Shown: piece by piece, positions 1 to 10,663 of the stretch | Layout of the letters: the number at the start of each line of letters is the position of its first letter | Position numbering within the stretch: the stretch's first letter is position 1 | Translations under genes and position numbers: made by a program | DNA from: Sphagnum magellanicum | Taxonomy: Eukaryota; Streptophyta; Sphagnopsida; Sphagnales; Sphagnaceae | DNA: 64,000 nucleotides | Direction: 5' to 3' | Assembly: GCA_021904315.1 (NCBI GenBank) | Contig: CM038918.1 | Location: forward strand, 4,107,349 to 4,171,348 | Notes under the pieces: generated by a model | What the model saw: the letters and a program-made list of their open reading frames with translations, nothing else | The model's database searches: none | Told to the model about the DNA's origin: nothing

Positions 1-547
1 GGATTCTTCTATGCTACCCTTTTGCAATGGTTTTTCATGGTTTTCATGCTTCTGTAGCCTAAAAGTGCATACCTCATGTAGACCTGTTTGAGATAAGATG
101 TGTTATGTGAATGAGCAATTTCCACTAGGTCAAAGGTGTATTCCATGGATTTATGAATGTAGAAGCTTGTATCTTTCCTATGGGCTTTACAGATTATCTG
201 AATTTGATTTACTGTATTGGAGATCTTTGCTTGAGGAGGCTGAATGTAATCACTTGATTGCAAGATTTAGTTCAAGAGTGGTTCTGTGTTCAGGCCTAAT
301 TTGGTAAAGGTTCCCTGAGATGGAGAGATTATTGTTATTTAGAACTTTGCTGGTGTGAAAATCCAGAAAATAGCAACACATTCCACTGCGATGGAGGAAT
401 TTGGAACTGTAAGGTAACTGTGATTTAGTCCAAATTTAACTGACTACCCATTCATCTAGCTCTCTCATATGGTGATACCTTCATGCTTTAATTAATTTTG
501 GAGTTGAGTGAAGAGGGGTGGTGACCTTAGGGGTGGTGGTATGGCAG

Positions 548-1393
548 GGGTGAGGTGGGTTATACATGCAGACAAACAAAAGAAAATTTCTTTCTGTGCA
601 GTGCAGTCACAGGCAGCAAAGCCCTATTTGACTCTGTGTGGATTGACTGAGGATGATGTATTACGCCGTTTTCTATTTGTTGAAGGCCCTGGAGTTAGTC
701 ACCAAGGCTCCACTGGTAAGATTCTATCACATTTAGCTCGTTCTGGTTGTTCTGGAATATTTGTGGCACCTGCATATGTCAAGCTGAAACCAAAGCACAA
801 GTAGGAGTTAAAGTGATCCACGCTTTTGTTGTTGGTGTCATGTACATATTTCCAAATGGCAATGCATCCACTCTTAGCAAGTTGTGTAAGGTCATGGAAT
901 TGGAAAATCTCAAACCACAGAATACTGATGCCAGTAAACTCATGGAAATATGTCTTAGAATTGTCTTTTCAATGTTAAGTCGTCACAGCAGAAGCCACTT
1001 TACGAGAGGTCTACACAACCTGATCACCGATTGCATCCTTGAAATTCAAAGGATTCATTGCTTTCAAAAGCAACTGTTGTTTTAAGTACATTGGCTGCAT
1101 TCAGAGGCATGCTGGTTTGAACACTCATTATTCTATGGATGGCAGCGGCTCTAAAAGTGGCATCGTACCTACCGGTACCATATTCAGTGCTCACACTATT
1201 TTTGGTTGTTCCATTGCCGATTCGAGATGCCATTTATGACTATGTGGCAAAGCATCGGTATGAATGGTTTGGCAGAAGCTCAGATTGCATTATTCCAGAT
1301 GATGATATTCTGGACCGTTTTGTTGACAAACTAGAGTTCCAGGAGAGGGCTGAACAGGATGATGAGGATGATGAGGATGATGAGGTCAACTAA
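548..1393 (+). CDS. DCC-family (DUF393) thiol-disulfide oxidoreductase-like protein, 3' part
   Basis: Two exons are visible, 548..715 and 1146..1393, with a GT-AG intron between them. The exon 1 donor is G|GTAAG. The split codon becomes GCG, restoring the family run 'GSTAALKVASYLPVPYSVL' across the junction. Recognisable family features are 'ADKQKKISFCAVQS', 'CGLTEDDVLRRFLFVEGPG' and 'YDYVAKHRYEWFGRSSDC', matching plant DUF393/YuxK-like proteins, many of which are predicted to be plastid or mitochondrial. The N-terminal exon with the CxxC-type 'DGVCHLC' motif is not in the window, so the gene is 5' incomplete here. I find no good candidate for it in positions 1-547. The first visible exon starts after a CAG acceptor at 545-547. 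The C-terminus ends in an acidic run of D and E residues. No frame damage is seen, so I infer a working gene. Its exact substrate is unknown. Confidence 0.82.
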
Positions 1394-2787
1394 AATGCTG
1401 TAAAGTTATTCTTTTTCTTTTGTTCTTCAGAACATTGAGAGTTTAATCTTAGGTCTTTGTTCTTTCTAGCCCTTGTTACTTGTTTTATAGCTCTTTTCAG
1501 GAGATTGCTGGACTCAGACACAAGTAGTGGGTTTAGCTTCTCAACTTTGGGCCATTGTAGATTGAGAAGTCAAAAGATCTGTTAAGTGACCAAGAATCTG
1601 TCCTGCAGAGTTTGCAGCGTTCAAGTGCCATGCCAATAACACATGTATTGAAGCAACCCCACAAAAGTGACTTGATTCACCTGCAATATTTCTTGATGCA
1701 TTTCTGTCTATCAGAACTGGCTATGTTTTACATGTATCCAAATTGCCTTTGGTTGCATTTTCTTGTTCATTAATGAACCTTTCTCACTTTGTACCCTTCT
1801 CTTTGAATTTATTGCAAGCCTCCATTAAAATGCACACTTCCATCATTACTCTCACCATTCAAATATGGGGCCTTTTACGATATAAGGAGTACATGTTTTT
1901 TCTCTCGTTTCTAATCAAATGGTATATTTGCTATTAATATCTTCAACAAACAAAGACAGGTTTGGAATCTTTTCTAATCATGAGAATACAGGTGAGGAGT
2001 TGCATTGAGCTTCACTGAGATTTTTAGTTTTACAAATAAGAAGTGATGGTGCTTATGTTACCTGATGCCAAATACTCAGATTTTCAAACCACAGTCCAAT
2101 ACCAGCAAGAAGCCACAACATGAAAACTCTCTTGAACCACTTTCAGCACTGGCAAGTCATCAAGTAATGATATTGCATCAAAGTGTTAGTTCTCTAAGAC
2201 TATTCATAACTACCTACCTATATAATCATGTATTTGATTCCCCTAAGCAAGAATCCATGGGAGAGAACTGGAAACTGCAGACAGAAATCATGAGACAATG
2301 CACAATACATCCATTTCTCCATCAAGAGTAAAGGTAGATGAAGGTCAGTTTTAACCTTTTGGTTCCAATTGCTGCTGAATCTTCCCTGAAAGAAGACAGG
2401 ACTCTCCTGGATCTGGTTACAGCAGAGGATAGTCACAGACTTGAGCATTTGTATGCAAATTACACCATCTCCAATCTCTTGCCTTGTCCTTCATTGACCA
2501 CTGCCTCTTCACAACCTGTAATGTGTCACTGTCGATACTGCAAAGAAAAACCTTCTTTGTTTTGGTTTCCAATCTCTTTCATCTTGTAAAACTGGCATAA
2601 ATTTTTTAGTGACAATCAATAATGGCCCCAATTCCTGATGCAAGTGCTTAAACTGGGTCCCCACTCCAATTGTAGTATGCCCCCAACTCCTGGCTTTCCT
2701 TCCACTTTGAAGATCTTGTCCTTCAATCATCTTGGTTTCAATGCTTGAGACCAGAAAACACTGGTTTCCAGTTCTTATGTCTTGTAT
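1394..2787. other. 3' UTR and intergenic spacer between convergent genes
   Basis: This spacer separates the ends of the DCC-type gene (+) and the ABCF gene (-). It is AT-rich and holds only short open frames with no recognisable protein pattern. The 3' UTRs of both genes presumably lie here. I see no repeat or RNA gene. Confidence 0.5.
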
Positions 2788-5700
2788 CTAGTTCCATCGC
2801 TTTGCATTTTTGGACACTTTTCCCTTTGCTTTGCCCTGTTGGAAAGATTGTGCTTTCTGCTTCTTTTGTATCTCCTTCTCAGCCTGTAGAAAACACAGAA
2901 AGGTGGAGCTGAACTTGTGAAACAGTAGCAAGCTCATTGCAATGAATAGCATTGTTGAGTAGCTGCATACCATTCTCCTCTAATAAATTTGGTCTCAATG
3001 TGTACAGATGCATCTGCAGACTAAAGAAACACTAAAAATTTGCCTTTTGACAATGGAATACCTTGGACATTTTAGACTTTGCCTTAACAGTGGGGGCTTT
3101 GGCCTCAAGCTCCTCTTCCCGCTCTAGCTCCCTCCTTCGAGCCTCCAAATTTTGCTCCAAATAGTACTGCCCAGGAGCAACAACATGGAAAATCAACACG
3201 AAGCTCTGGCCTCCTGTGATTTGCATTGAAAGTTTTGAAAAGGAAGAGGAAAAGAGAATTACATTATAGTCACCAACATAATCTATGAGTTCCTGATTCT
3301 TCACTTCAACAACACGGTTCACAATTTGCCGCAAGAAGTAACGGTCATGAGATACAGCAATTACTGTTCCACTGTACTCCCTCAAAGCCTCCTGCAAACA
3401 ACAGATACATGGTTTCTCTTGATCATCTTGAATCTGGCTTGACACTGTTTGCAAAATCAAGACAAAAGTTTTGCCAGATACATAACTAGATTTCATTCTG
3501 TTAATGGACCCAACTTGATGATGACATCATGATGCAGGTTGCAAAAGGAAAGGAGAAACCTCACTTGAACAGCAAAAGATTGGATCAAACCTCTCATACA
3601 TATGTACAAATTTCAAACGTGGAACATTTGATAAAGCGACATTTTAACTTTCAGATGGGTATGAAATTACTTCCAGCATTTCTTTGGAAGGTATGTCAAG
3701 ATGATTGGTCGGCTCATCCAACATAAGAAGAGTTGATGGCGTGACCATAAATTTGCACAGTGCCAGTCGTGCCTGCATCAATCCAATTCAAGCAGAAACA
3801 ATTTACAAACTCGCTATGACTCCCCATCGAACCTAGAACCCATAGATTTGCTTCACGAAAGAAGCAAACTCACCTTTTCTCCACCACTAAGAAACTCAAC
3901 TTTTCGATGGACCATTTCCGATTTGAAGTTACAACGACCCAAAAGGCTTTTGATGTCATTCAATCTCCAATCCTCTGCAGCTTCTTCAACAGTTTGAAGA
4001 ACAGTCTTCCCCAAATCCAATGCTTCTGCCTGCCATCCCTCAAGTTGGAACAAATTAACAAAGCGCATCCGCTGTTGAGTCCAACCCAAGATCATGAAAC
4101 TGACAAGTAGAAATATCAAAAGCACTCAATAGATTTCAAACTGTCATTTTGTTGCAAGTCTTAAGTAAGAGAAGGAGATGTCAATACATTGCCTGAAAAC
4201 TACTCCCAGAATGACTAAAGAAGTTCACAAATCAACAGTCCTGATCAACTTGCAAGAAATCTTGCAATGAAACATATCAGACCAAAGATGTCAGTTCTTC
4301 TATGCAACCTGCTTGAGGATGATATAAACCTGGTTCTGCTCAAAGTAGTTGAGAATCACACGATACTCTCCAAGTGAAACTTCCCCTGATGTGGGCTCCT
4401 CTGCTCCCATTATTATTCGCAGCAGAGTGCTTTTGCCACATCCATTGGGCCCTATAATTGCGATTTTCTCCCCTCGCTCCACCAGCAGCCTTGCATTCTC
4501 AAAGAGCACCTATCCATTTTACAGATACCATAGAGCACAAAAACCCATCAATGACTGATATTTGTGGCATTTGACCTGATTTCACTTCATGTAAGCTCCT
4601 TATCTGATGCATGCATAGAGGCCAACTATGAACACAGAACCAATCAAATTGCAGTGGTGATTCCATCTGGCATACAAAATAACTAAATCCAATTCTCCTC
4701 CAACCTAAGCTGGAAACATTCTTCTTGCCTCAGATAATATCATGATTACCCAAATCACATAAAAAGCATGCAACTCAAAACAAATTCTCAGTTAGTTTGC
4801 CATTCAGAAGCATGATGGTAGTCCTGCCATGAAATAGTCCAGAAAATGCACCTTGTCTTCATATCGGAAGCAAAGATTCTTTATCTGGATCACTGTTCTG
4901 CCACTTCGCTCCAGCTCTGGAAACCGGAATGTTATAGGTTTCCGCTCAAAAGGCTTCTCAACAAGTTGTTTCTCTTCTTGCATCTTCTCCAATTGCTGGA
5001 CAGACACCAAAAAAGAAGAATACACATATGCTTCAGATCCCCAGGTCTGTGATTTAGCAAAGCCAACCACAGAGATATAGCCACTATTGACCCAACTGGT
5101 CACAACATCCCATTCCAAATTGTGTGTGACACAAAGGCTACAATCCCATCATAGGAAGCAAAAGGTAGAGCATTTCTGCAGAACATTCACAGTGACAGAC
5201 TTCATTATTATGTAGTGTATCTGCAAAATGCATTGTCTTTGAATTTGCTTCAACCTCAGATACAAAGATCTTAATAAGCACTGAGGATTTCTCAATACTT
5301 ATGGCTTAGATTAACCTCACAAGAACTGAGAGATGACCCAATAGTAAGGTCCTGGATGTTTCAGATCCAAGAATATTACAGCAACCAATTAGCAAGCATG
5401 AAAAAGAGGAAACAAAACCCTAAGGGAAAGAAAGCAAGAACACAAAACAACCTAAATAATAAAGTAAGGATTTGATACCTTCTCTGCAGACGCTGCCCGA
5501 CCAGAATTACTGCCACTACTGAGTCTTTGAATGATATCCTCAGTGCGAGCAATTTCCTTCTGTTGCTTTTCCCATGCCATGTGCTGTGACTCAATCCATG
5601 CAGCCTTGGCATTCACATATTCGCTGTAATTCCCCTCAAATGTCCGAGAAACACCCATGTCGGTCTCCACAATTTTTGTGCATAGCTGGTCCAGGAAGGC

Positions 5701-7181
5701 TCTGTCATGAGACACAATCACCATAGGCACATCTTGACTTTTGAGATAGCTCTCTAGCCATTCAATGCTGTCCAGGTCCAGATGGTTTGTAGGCTCATCA
5801 AGTAGTAGCAAATCTGGCTCCTGTAACCCACACAAGTACACAGGAAAATTAGAGAGATTTTGAAAGACTTCAACTCATGTATCTCAACAAAAACAGGAGA
5901 AATCAGGGAGCCTACTATAGAAACATGAGACCTCCAATAAGCTAACAATCTATGAAGCTTCAACATAAACAGCCCAGACTGTATGTATCCCAGGCATATG
6001 AGAAGACAAAAGGTAGATTAAAAATTTACCGCAAGAAGGATTTTTCCAAGAGCAATGCGCATCTGCCAGCCCCCGCTGAAAGATGCAACAAGTCGATCAG
6101 CGTCCTCCATCACAAACCCTAATTCGGGCATCATCTTGTTTATATTGACATCCACATTGTAAAGATTTGAAGACTCTGCTCGCTTCTGCAATGAATCTAA
6201 CTCGTCTAATAGCCGTGCCATGACATCCATGTCTTCTGTTGCCTTCTCCAATGCTACCTGTAGTATCAAGGAATTTTTTTTTCCATCACTTGTCAAATCA
6301 CCACTTTCAAGCTCACATGGGAGGGAACATCATCATTGAAGCAAGGGAGAGGGTAAAACAGTGAGGAACAAAACCTGGACTTTCTCCATGCTGGCAGAGA
6401 TTGCCATTTGTTCTGAATACACGCTCATGAATTCTTCCCACAGAGTGCGACTTCCAACCACCTCAAATTCCTGAGATAGGAATGCTATTTTCATATTGTC
6501 TCTTGCTTTCACCACAGAGCCAGAATCAGCTTCTTCCTTTCCAGCAATGATGCGCAGTTGTGTTGTCTTCCCAGCTCCGTTCACTCCCACAAGTCCCACT
6601 CTCTCTCCTTTCTTCACTTCCCAATTCACATCCTTGAGAATTGTTGCACCCTTATAAGTCTTGGAGATATGCTCCAGCCTGACTCCTGATGAGACACTGG
6701 AAGCTCCTGACTTATTTGTGTCCTTCTTCTTCTTATTATTATTTGTGTTCCCTTTGTCTTTGTCACCTACAGATGATGAAACTAACCCTAAATCCTCAAG
6801 TGTCAAAGGTGAAGAAGCTTCTTCTACTCGCTGAACTGTCGCCAAAACTCTGCACATCCTCTTGCTCCCACCGTTTGTTCCTTCATTGACGGCTGAACTC
6901 AATTGCTTGCTCCAGCCTTGCAACGGAACAACCCCATGGCCTGGTTTCGGAGAACCTTTGCCAACAAAATCACTGCGAGGAAGGAAGCCCTTGCAAGCGC
7001 CAGCAGCAGCAGCAACACCACCACCACCACAAGCAGGAGCAAAATACTCATGAGGTTTGCTGCTGAATTTCTTCTGATGCAGCATCGGTACTACCTGCGA
7101 GTACGACCTCATGTACCCACATGGCCCACCTATTGCTGCCATCGCGGATCTCAAGTACCCAAGACTCCAAAACCCTCCCAC
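2788..7181 (-). CDS. ABCF5: ABC transporter F family member 5-like (ABCF/GCN-type twin ATPase), 10 exons
   Basis: Ten exons join in phase 0 with GT-AG introns: 6375..7181, 6030..6257, 5479..5820, 4852..4995, 4330..4509, 3874..4029, 3671..3772, 3263..3391, 3062..3166 and 2788..2883, giving 762 residues. The protein has two ABC ATPase domains and no membrane segment, as expected for ABCF. Domain 1 has Walker A '[11 protein letters not shown]', signature 'FSGGWQMRI' and Walker B '[12 protein letters not shown]'. Domain 2 has '[11 protein letters not shown]', 'LSGGEKARL' and '[12 protein letters not shown]'. The 34-codon exon 3671..3772 carries the second Walker B and is easily missed because it lacks ATG. 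About 165 residues rich in S, G and K precede domain 1 and look like a plastid transit peptide plus linker. The C-terminus is a basic K-rich tail. ABCF proteins act on ribosomes in translation control; a plastid role is inferred. All motifs are intact, so the gene is probably active. Confidence 0.93.
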
Positions 7182-7560
7182 TCCTCAATTCAATAAGAAA
7201 TCATCACAACCTGCAAAAACATATTACATTCCACAACTATCAAACAATCATCACATTATAGCAGAACACAACAACCTGCCACAATAGCACCAGCGGCAAC
7301 GAGGAGGTGTAGGAGGATGAGGAGGAGGACAAAAGACAGGCATTTGCGACCGAATGATTGTGTACCTCAAGACCAAATCTTTTGTCAACCCCAATTCCGT
7401 CAATCTCTTCATCAAAACTCCGCACTCCAACCACAAATTGTTGAAATTTTTCCTGTTGGAAAATCTGAAATTGCTGTTGGGTTTTGTATGGTGTACTTAT
7501 CTTATTAGCGTGATAGCAACAACAAACAACAAAACAACACTTTGCGGATGATTGTGTGGT
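7182..7560 (-). promoter_or_regulatory. 5' leader and proximal promoter region of the ABCF5-like gene
   Basis: This stretch lies immediately upstream of the ABCF5-like ATG (position 7181, minus strand). It contains only short frames on both strands, low-complexity runs of CAA and GGA type, and no conserved protein pattern. I infer that the transcription start lies here. No clear TATA element was recognised. Confidence 0.35.
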
Positions 7561-7604
7561 CTGTCATCATCCAGCTACGCCCACAGTTTTCTTCTCAAAT
7601 CTCC

Positions 7605-7880
7605 AAAACCGCAAATCGGCAAACGTGATTCTAAACCCTCCTTTTTTTCGGGGCTTTCCCTAATCGGAAAAGCTGATTCTAAAAACCCTTTCTTTCTTTT
7701 CCAAATCTGCAAAGCAGATTCTAAAACCTTTTTTTTCTTTAGTAAAATATGTACACCAGTGATTAGAATGTCACCTTTCTTTTTTCATTTCCCCAAATCT
7801 GTACACCAGATTGAGACTTTTTTTTTCTTTCACCCACAGCTTTTTCTCTCACCAAATCTGTAACCTTTTTTTTTCCTTTC
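7605..7880. repeat. Degenerate polypyrimidine repeat upstream of ABCF5-like gene
   Basis: About six diverged units start near 7612, 7661, 7702, 7744, 7794 and 7853. Each pairs a short core of the type CAAATCTGCAAAGCAGATTC, itself a small inverted repeat, with a run of T and C. The unit length drifts from 41 to 59 bp. Read on the minus strand, in the sense of the ABCF gene, this is a purine-rich tract 0.4-0.7 kb upstream of the ATG. A regulatory role is possible but not shown. Confidence 0.6.
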
Positions 7881-7906
7881 CAAATTCAAGCGACGCAACA
7901 AGTGGC

Positions 7907-8010
7907 CCACAAAATAACAGATCCCACCCAAATTGTTTACAATTGAGGTTATTATAGTCCACAAAACAATAGATTCCACCCAAATTGTTTGCAACTGAGA
8001 TTATTATAGT
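7907..8010. repeat. 52-bp tandem duplication
   Basis: Two adjacent 52-bp copies, 7907..7958 and 7959..8010, align without gaps. They differ at six positions, all transitions. The 3' halves both carry 'ACCCAAATTGTTT' and end in 'TTATTATAGT'. Confidence 0.9.
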
Positions 8011-8439
8011 CAGCCATCTGCTTTCTTGCTACTATATAATCACCAAATTGTATTTCATACATCCCAAATAGGAAAAATAGCCTTCAAAGTGGCTTCAACC
8101 ATGAATCCAATGCCTGAACAGGATGAAATAGAAGAAGATCAAAATGGCAGATGGGTTCCACATTTGCAACTTTTTGTTCTTTGATCATTCCATAACGCCT
8201 GGTTGATTTGCCACTTCAGTAGAATATAACAAAATTGTTCAACATTACAATGAATTGGGATTGAAATCTAATTACTCAATTTTGTAATCCTATTTTCTAA
8301 TCCTGCAGCCATCTAAAGAGAAAACAGAAAACAGATACTAGCATTGTTTCTTCACAACCCATTCCTTCATTGGTGTCAACATCTGCACTCAGATCAAACT
8401 TGCTAACAGTAGCATACATTGTTGGTAGGAACATATACA

Positions 8440-8860
8440 ACAAATCATTTCTGAGACATCATCTTGATCATATCCTCTGGCTCATGTAGATGACCAATGC
8501 TGCCAAAAGATCAAACCATGCAGCCACAGCTGTGTTCCATTGTTGAGAAAATACTCTGATATGAACCCATGCAATCAATGCAGCACAGTCCTTCATCCAC
8601 CAGGCCCACATGGCTAAAGCACACAAACATGAGAACAACTATCTTGCCAATTTGACACATTTGCTCAAAATGTGCAAGAGCTTCCTTACCATCGTGCCAA
8701 GAGACTGCAGCATGTGAGGCCTCTTGCTGAACTCACAAGCATCATCCATGCTCTTCAATTTGCCTATCTGTCAACAAAACACTGCCCCAAAGCCATTTGG
8801 CCCACCACTGCTCATGAGCATGCCTGCCCTCTTTCAAGTGCTATCATAATAACCTGGAAA
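8440..8860 (-). pseudogene. PPR gene relic (5' and 3' truncated)
   Basis: Reading the minus strand recovers, with frameshifts and stops, fragments in the same order as in the PPR pseudogene at 17-19.4 kb. These are 'ALERGQACS', then 'ALAHFEQMCQ', 'HVGLVDEGLCC', and 'HLHEPEDMIKMMSQ' (compare 'DLHEAEDIIKGMSCQ' in the other copy). A deletion fuses the end of one repeat to the C-terminal repeats. It is a dead copy of the same PPR subfamily as the 17 kb locus, and less like the intact PPR gene at 10.7-12.6 kb. Confidence 0.72.
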
Positions 8861-10290
8861 GCAAGTAAACTGACTTCTGAGCCATCAGCAAGAGAATCAC
8901 AGCAGGAATTATATTTTGACCCTTGCAACTGTTGAAAATCCACATTTGCTGGTCATGTACTCTCCACACCACTTTTCTAACAGAAGACAAAGAACTACAT
9001 CTATAAGGCCACTGCACACTTGCGCTCAAAAGTCTTTGAATTGTGTTTCATGTGTGTGAGCACAAAGGAACCTCCACATTACCTGCTGCTCTCTCTGCAT
9101 CTACCCAGAGCAAAACACTTGAACAACACTACAGAATTGAATCTTCACCTACGCACCAATCCTTGCTTTGATCAACTTGGCATGGATGTGGTGACAAATT
9201 CTCTCCTAATGGCTTCATTGGCTTGCAACACTGTTCACCCGATTCACAGACAAGAAACATTTACAAGTGAAGAGTCTTTGCAACTGTAATGTCAAATTAA
9301 TCCATCTAATAATTTTTTCTAGACTGAAGAAAGCACATCCACCACCTCTTTAGTTGTGAAGGCACAAATATAACATTTTTTACCTTGCATTCCCTAAAAT
9401 CAAAGGTTTGATCCTGGATAATGCCTGCCTTTTTCAGATGAAGCATTGGAACAGTGTTTCCATATGGGGCCTAAACTGGGCTGGAAAATGATGGCTTGCC
9501 AAACAGATGTCCCTGAATAAGCAACAGGCATAACAATGAGGCTCCAGAGACATAGCAGTTTCCAATCTGAAAGAGCTACAAAATAGCAAGCCTCCCAGAA
9601 TATAACAGTTCTCCATCCAAAAGTGCTTAGTTTAATCCTCAGTTAAGTTGAAATGCTGTTGATGCTGGTAGGGTAACCTGAACCTTTGCTCTGGAAAGAT
9701 TTTTGACACTACTATCCCTGATCATCTTTCCCATGCCTAGCCAGATATTACCATTAAAAAGAAACTGATCCATTTTTGAGCAATCCACAATTTGGAGTTT
9801 CCAAAGATCATCCACACAAAGGAAAATGGGACACCTGCAAAACATCAGGTCAGGTCCTGTTGGGTAAGGCAGAAAAGCAGAGCAGGTCCAGGGGTTGAAC
9901 AATGAATGCTGACCTCAGAGCCAGTTTAGGGGTTGAACAATGAAGCTGTTGCACAACGTCAAAAAGCAATGGACCATGCTCAATGTTCAGTGGTGTGCTG
10001 AATACATTTTGGTGGCCCAAGTCTTCCCTTGAATGAGTACCACAAACATGAACAAATCCGTGAGATTGCACAGAAGCTCCACAACAAAACTTTGAGCATA
10101 ACCCTTGTGTTAGTTCTAGCAAAATCAAAACTAACATGACAAGATGAGTGCAGTCAAAGGCTTATGAGTGTCAACTCACAAACTATCAGACCATAACCAA
10201 CATTGTGAATAGCAGTGACTAGCTGTTGTGACTCCCCAAACAGGAACAGCAAACATGAACAATACATTAATGCAGGCCATTCACTAGATC
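8861..10290. other. Intergenic spacer with a short direct repeat
   Basis: No supported gene. Open frames on both strands lack family features. A 16-bp direct repeat, 'GGGGTTGAACAATGAA', occurs at 9891 and 9929. The segment lies downstream of the PPR gene on the minus strand, so its 3' UTR may reach in here. Confidence 0.4.
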
Positions 10291-10300
10291 TCAAGAGCAA

Positions 10301-10663
10301 TTACCAGAAGACCGTATCTCTGTCTCCGAAGTGATGAAAGTGACAGCTAGCACTTGTGATTTTCTCCCACCCATGCAACTTGGAGACTGATTTGGTGACA
10401 GTATGGCAGTCATCACATACCCCTTGGTTCTTCCAGATGTAAACAACACCATCAGGAGGGGTGCTAAACACAATGGAAAGCTTCTCCTTATCACATAACA
10501 GAGTTCTTTCATCCTCCAACTGCCAACCTCATGTACTACTGATGAGTATCTGAACATATCTTGCCTCCATCTTCTCGGTTGAGTTCTGCAGCTGAGCATA
10601 CATAGTACTGATCTGCAGGTCTGAAGTATCTCCAACAATGAATGCAGGGTCTTCTCTTCCACC
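10301..10663 (-). pseudogene. Relic of a DYW deaminase domain, downstream of the PPR stop codon
   Basis: In the frame of the upstream PPR ORF, after its TGA (10664-10666), the sequence still reads as a decayed E+/DYW region: 'FIVGDTSDLQISTMYAQLQ', then a second in-frame TGA at 10529-10531, then 'CDKEKLSIVFSTPP', 'VCDDCH' and 'CHFHHFGDRDTVFW'. The zinc CxxCH site survives. The catalytic HxE is replaced by D-K-E, and the final C-x-C-x-D-Y-W tail is gone. Just after the first stop, the second frame reads W-I-E-V-E-E-K, the usual start of this region. The stop therefore comes from an indel, not a point change. I judge the domain lost. Confidence 0.8.

Noticed and set aside
7552-7863. 103-residue plus-strand frame rich in S, K and F
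   Set aside because: It is the polypyrimidine repeat translated.
9639-10137. Minus-strand frames between the PPR relics
   Set aside because: No family pattern, no domain, and partly made of a local direct repeat.
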